Origin: an uncultured Tessaracoccus sp.
GTDB taxonomy: Bacteria > Actinomycetota > Actinomycetes > Propionibacteriales > Propionibacteriaceae
NCBI RefSeq assembly: GCF_947286155.1
Contig: NZ_CAMYPD010000052.1
Span: 1 to 16,518 of the forward strand
Direction: 5' to 3'
Length of the DNA stretch: 16,518 bases
The notes beneath the pieces were generated by a model. The model was not told where the DNA came from. It did no database searches and saw only the letters and a program-made list of their open reading frames with translations. Position numbers and translations under genes: made by a program. Positions 16,303 through 16,518 of this stretch are shown here, one piece after another. Positions within the stretch are counted from its first letter, which is position 1; the number at the start of each line of letters is the position of its first letter.

Positions 16303-16328
16303 TGAGGTGACCTTCTACTTGGGGCTGA

Positions 16329-16518
16329 TCACAATCCCAGCAATGCTACCAAATGATCGACGGTTTCCTCGACCGACGCGTTGACGATGCGGTGATCCGC
16401 TTCCTCCACGCTGGCAAGTTCCAGCTTGGCGGTGTCGAGCCGACGGGCGCGGGTGGCCTCGTCTTCCGTGCCACGCCCCACGAGGCGTCGCACTAATTCA
16501 TCCCACGACGGTGGCTCT
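16329..16518 (-). CDS. gmk: guanylate kinase, C-terminal part (5' end cut by window)
   Basis: The last 63 codons of a guanylate kinase (GMP + ATP to GDP + ADP). The fragment reads EPPSWDELVRRLVGRGTEDE, then a helical segment with TRARRLDTAKLELAS, then ADHRIVNASVEETVDHLV and a short LLGL end. This PPS..EL..RL.GR.T motif and the late VN are characteristic of the family. The kinase P-loop lies outside the window. Position directly before rpoZ matches the conserved gmk-rpoZ order. Confidence 0.93.
   Translation of the reverse strand, partial: EPPSWDELVRRLVGRGTEDEATRARRLDTAKLELASVEEADHRIVNASVEETVDHLVALLGL

Overview
The window is high-GC, densely packed chromosomal DNA from an actinomycete. The evidence is a 20S proteasome gene pair (prcB-prcA), an actinobacterial-type RNA polymerase omega subunit, a PriA without helicase motifs, a DUF3054 membrane protein, frequent GTG/TTG starts and 4-8 bp start/stop overlaps. 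A member of the Propionibacteriales or a relative fits the mix of genes, but the sequence alone does not fix the genus. Almost everything is core housekeeping. I see no phage, insertion sequence, CRISPR array, rRNA or tRNA, and no gene-free stretch longer than about 110 bp.

Right-hand block (about 9.8-16.5 kb, all minus strand, transcribed right to left): 3' end of gmk, rpoZ, metK, priA, fmt, rsmB, rpe. It links nucleotide metabolism and transcription (gmk, rpoZ), S-adenosylmethionine supply (metK), replication restart (priA), initiator-tRNA formylation (fmt), 16S rRNA methylation (rsmB) and the pentose phosphate pathway (rpe). The coaBC/dfp gene that sits between rpoZ and metK in Mycobacterium tuberculosis is absent here; a 106-bp leader with two near-identical hairpins lies there instead.

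Middle (about 5.4-9.8 kb): a PAC2-family gene (plus strand) and metH (minus strand) diverge from a 78-bp spacer. Each has a TANNNT -10 hexamer 6-7 nt before its start codon, the arrangement of leaderless transcripts. rpe and the DUF3054 gene have the same arrangement. PAC2 and rpe converge on a small hairpin.

Left-hand block (about 1-5.4 kb, minus strand): metH is followed by a HAD phosphatase, the tRNA m1A58 methyltransferase trmI, prcB, prcA, tyrA (prephenate dehydrogenase with ACT domain), cmk and the start of a small NIF3/YqfO-like gene. From the HAD gene onward, junctions overlap by 1-8 bp except tyrA/cmk (2-bp gap), so the block looks like a translationally coupled operon. The proteasome core genes stand here without pup, dop, mpa/arc or pafA. 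A plus-strand DUF3054 gene is nested antisense inside the open 3' end of trmI; this is the oddest structure in the window.

I found no convincing new multi-gene system. The items most worth a second look are the trmI/DUF3054/prcB junction, the isolated prcBA pair coupled to tyrA-cmk, the set of leaderless promoters (one using the rsmB stop codon as part of its -10 box) and the paired hairpins in the metK leader.
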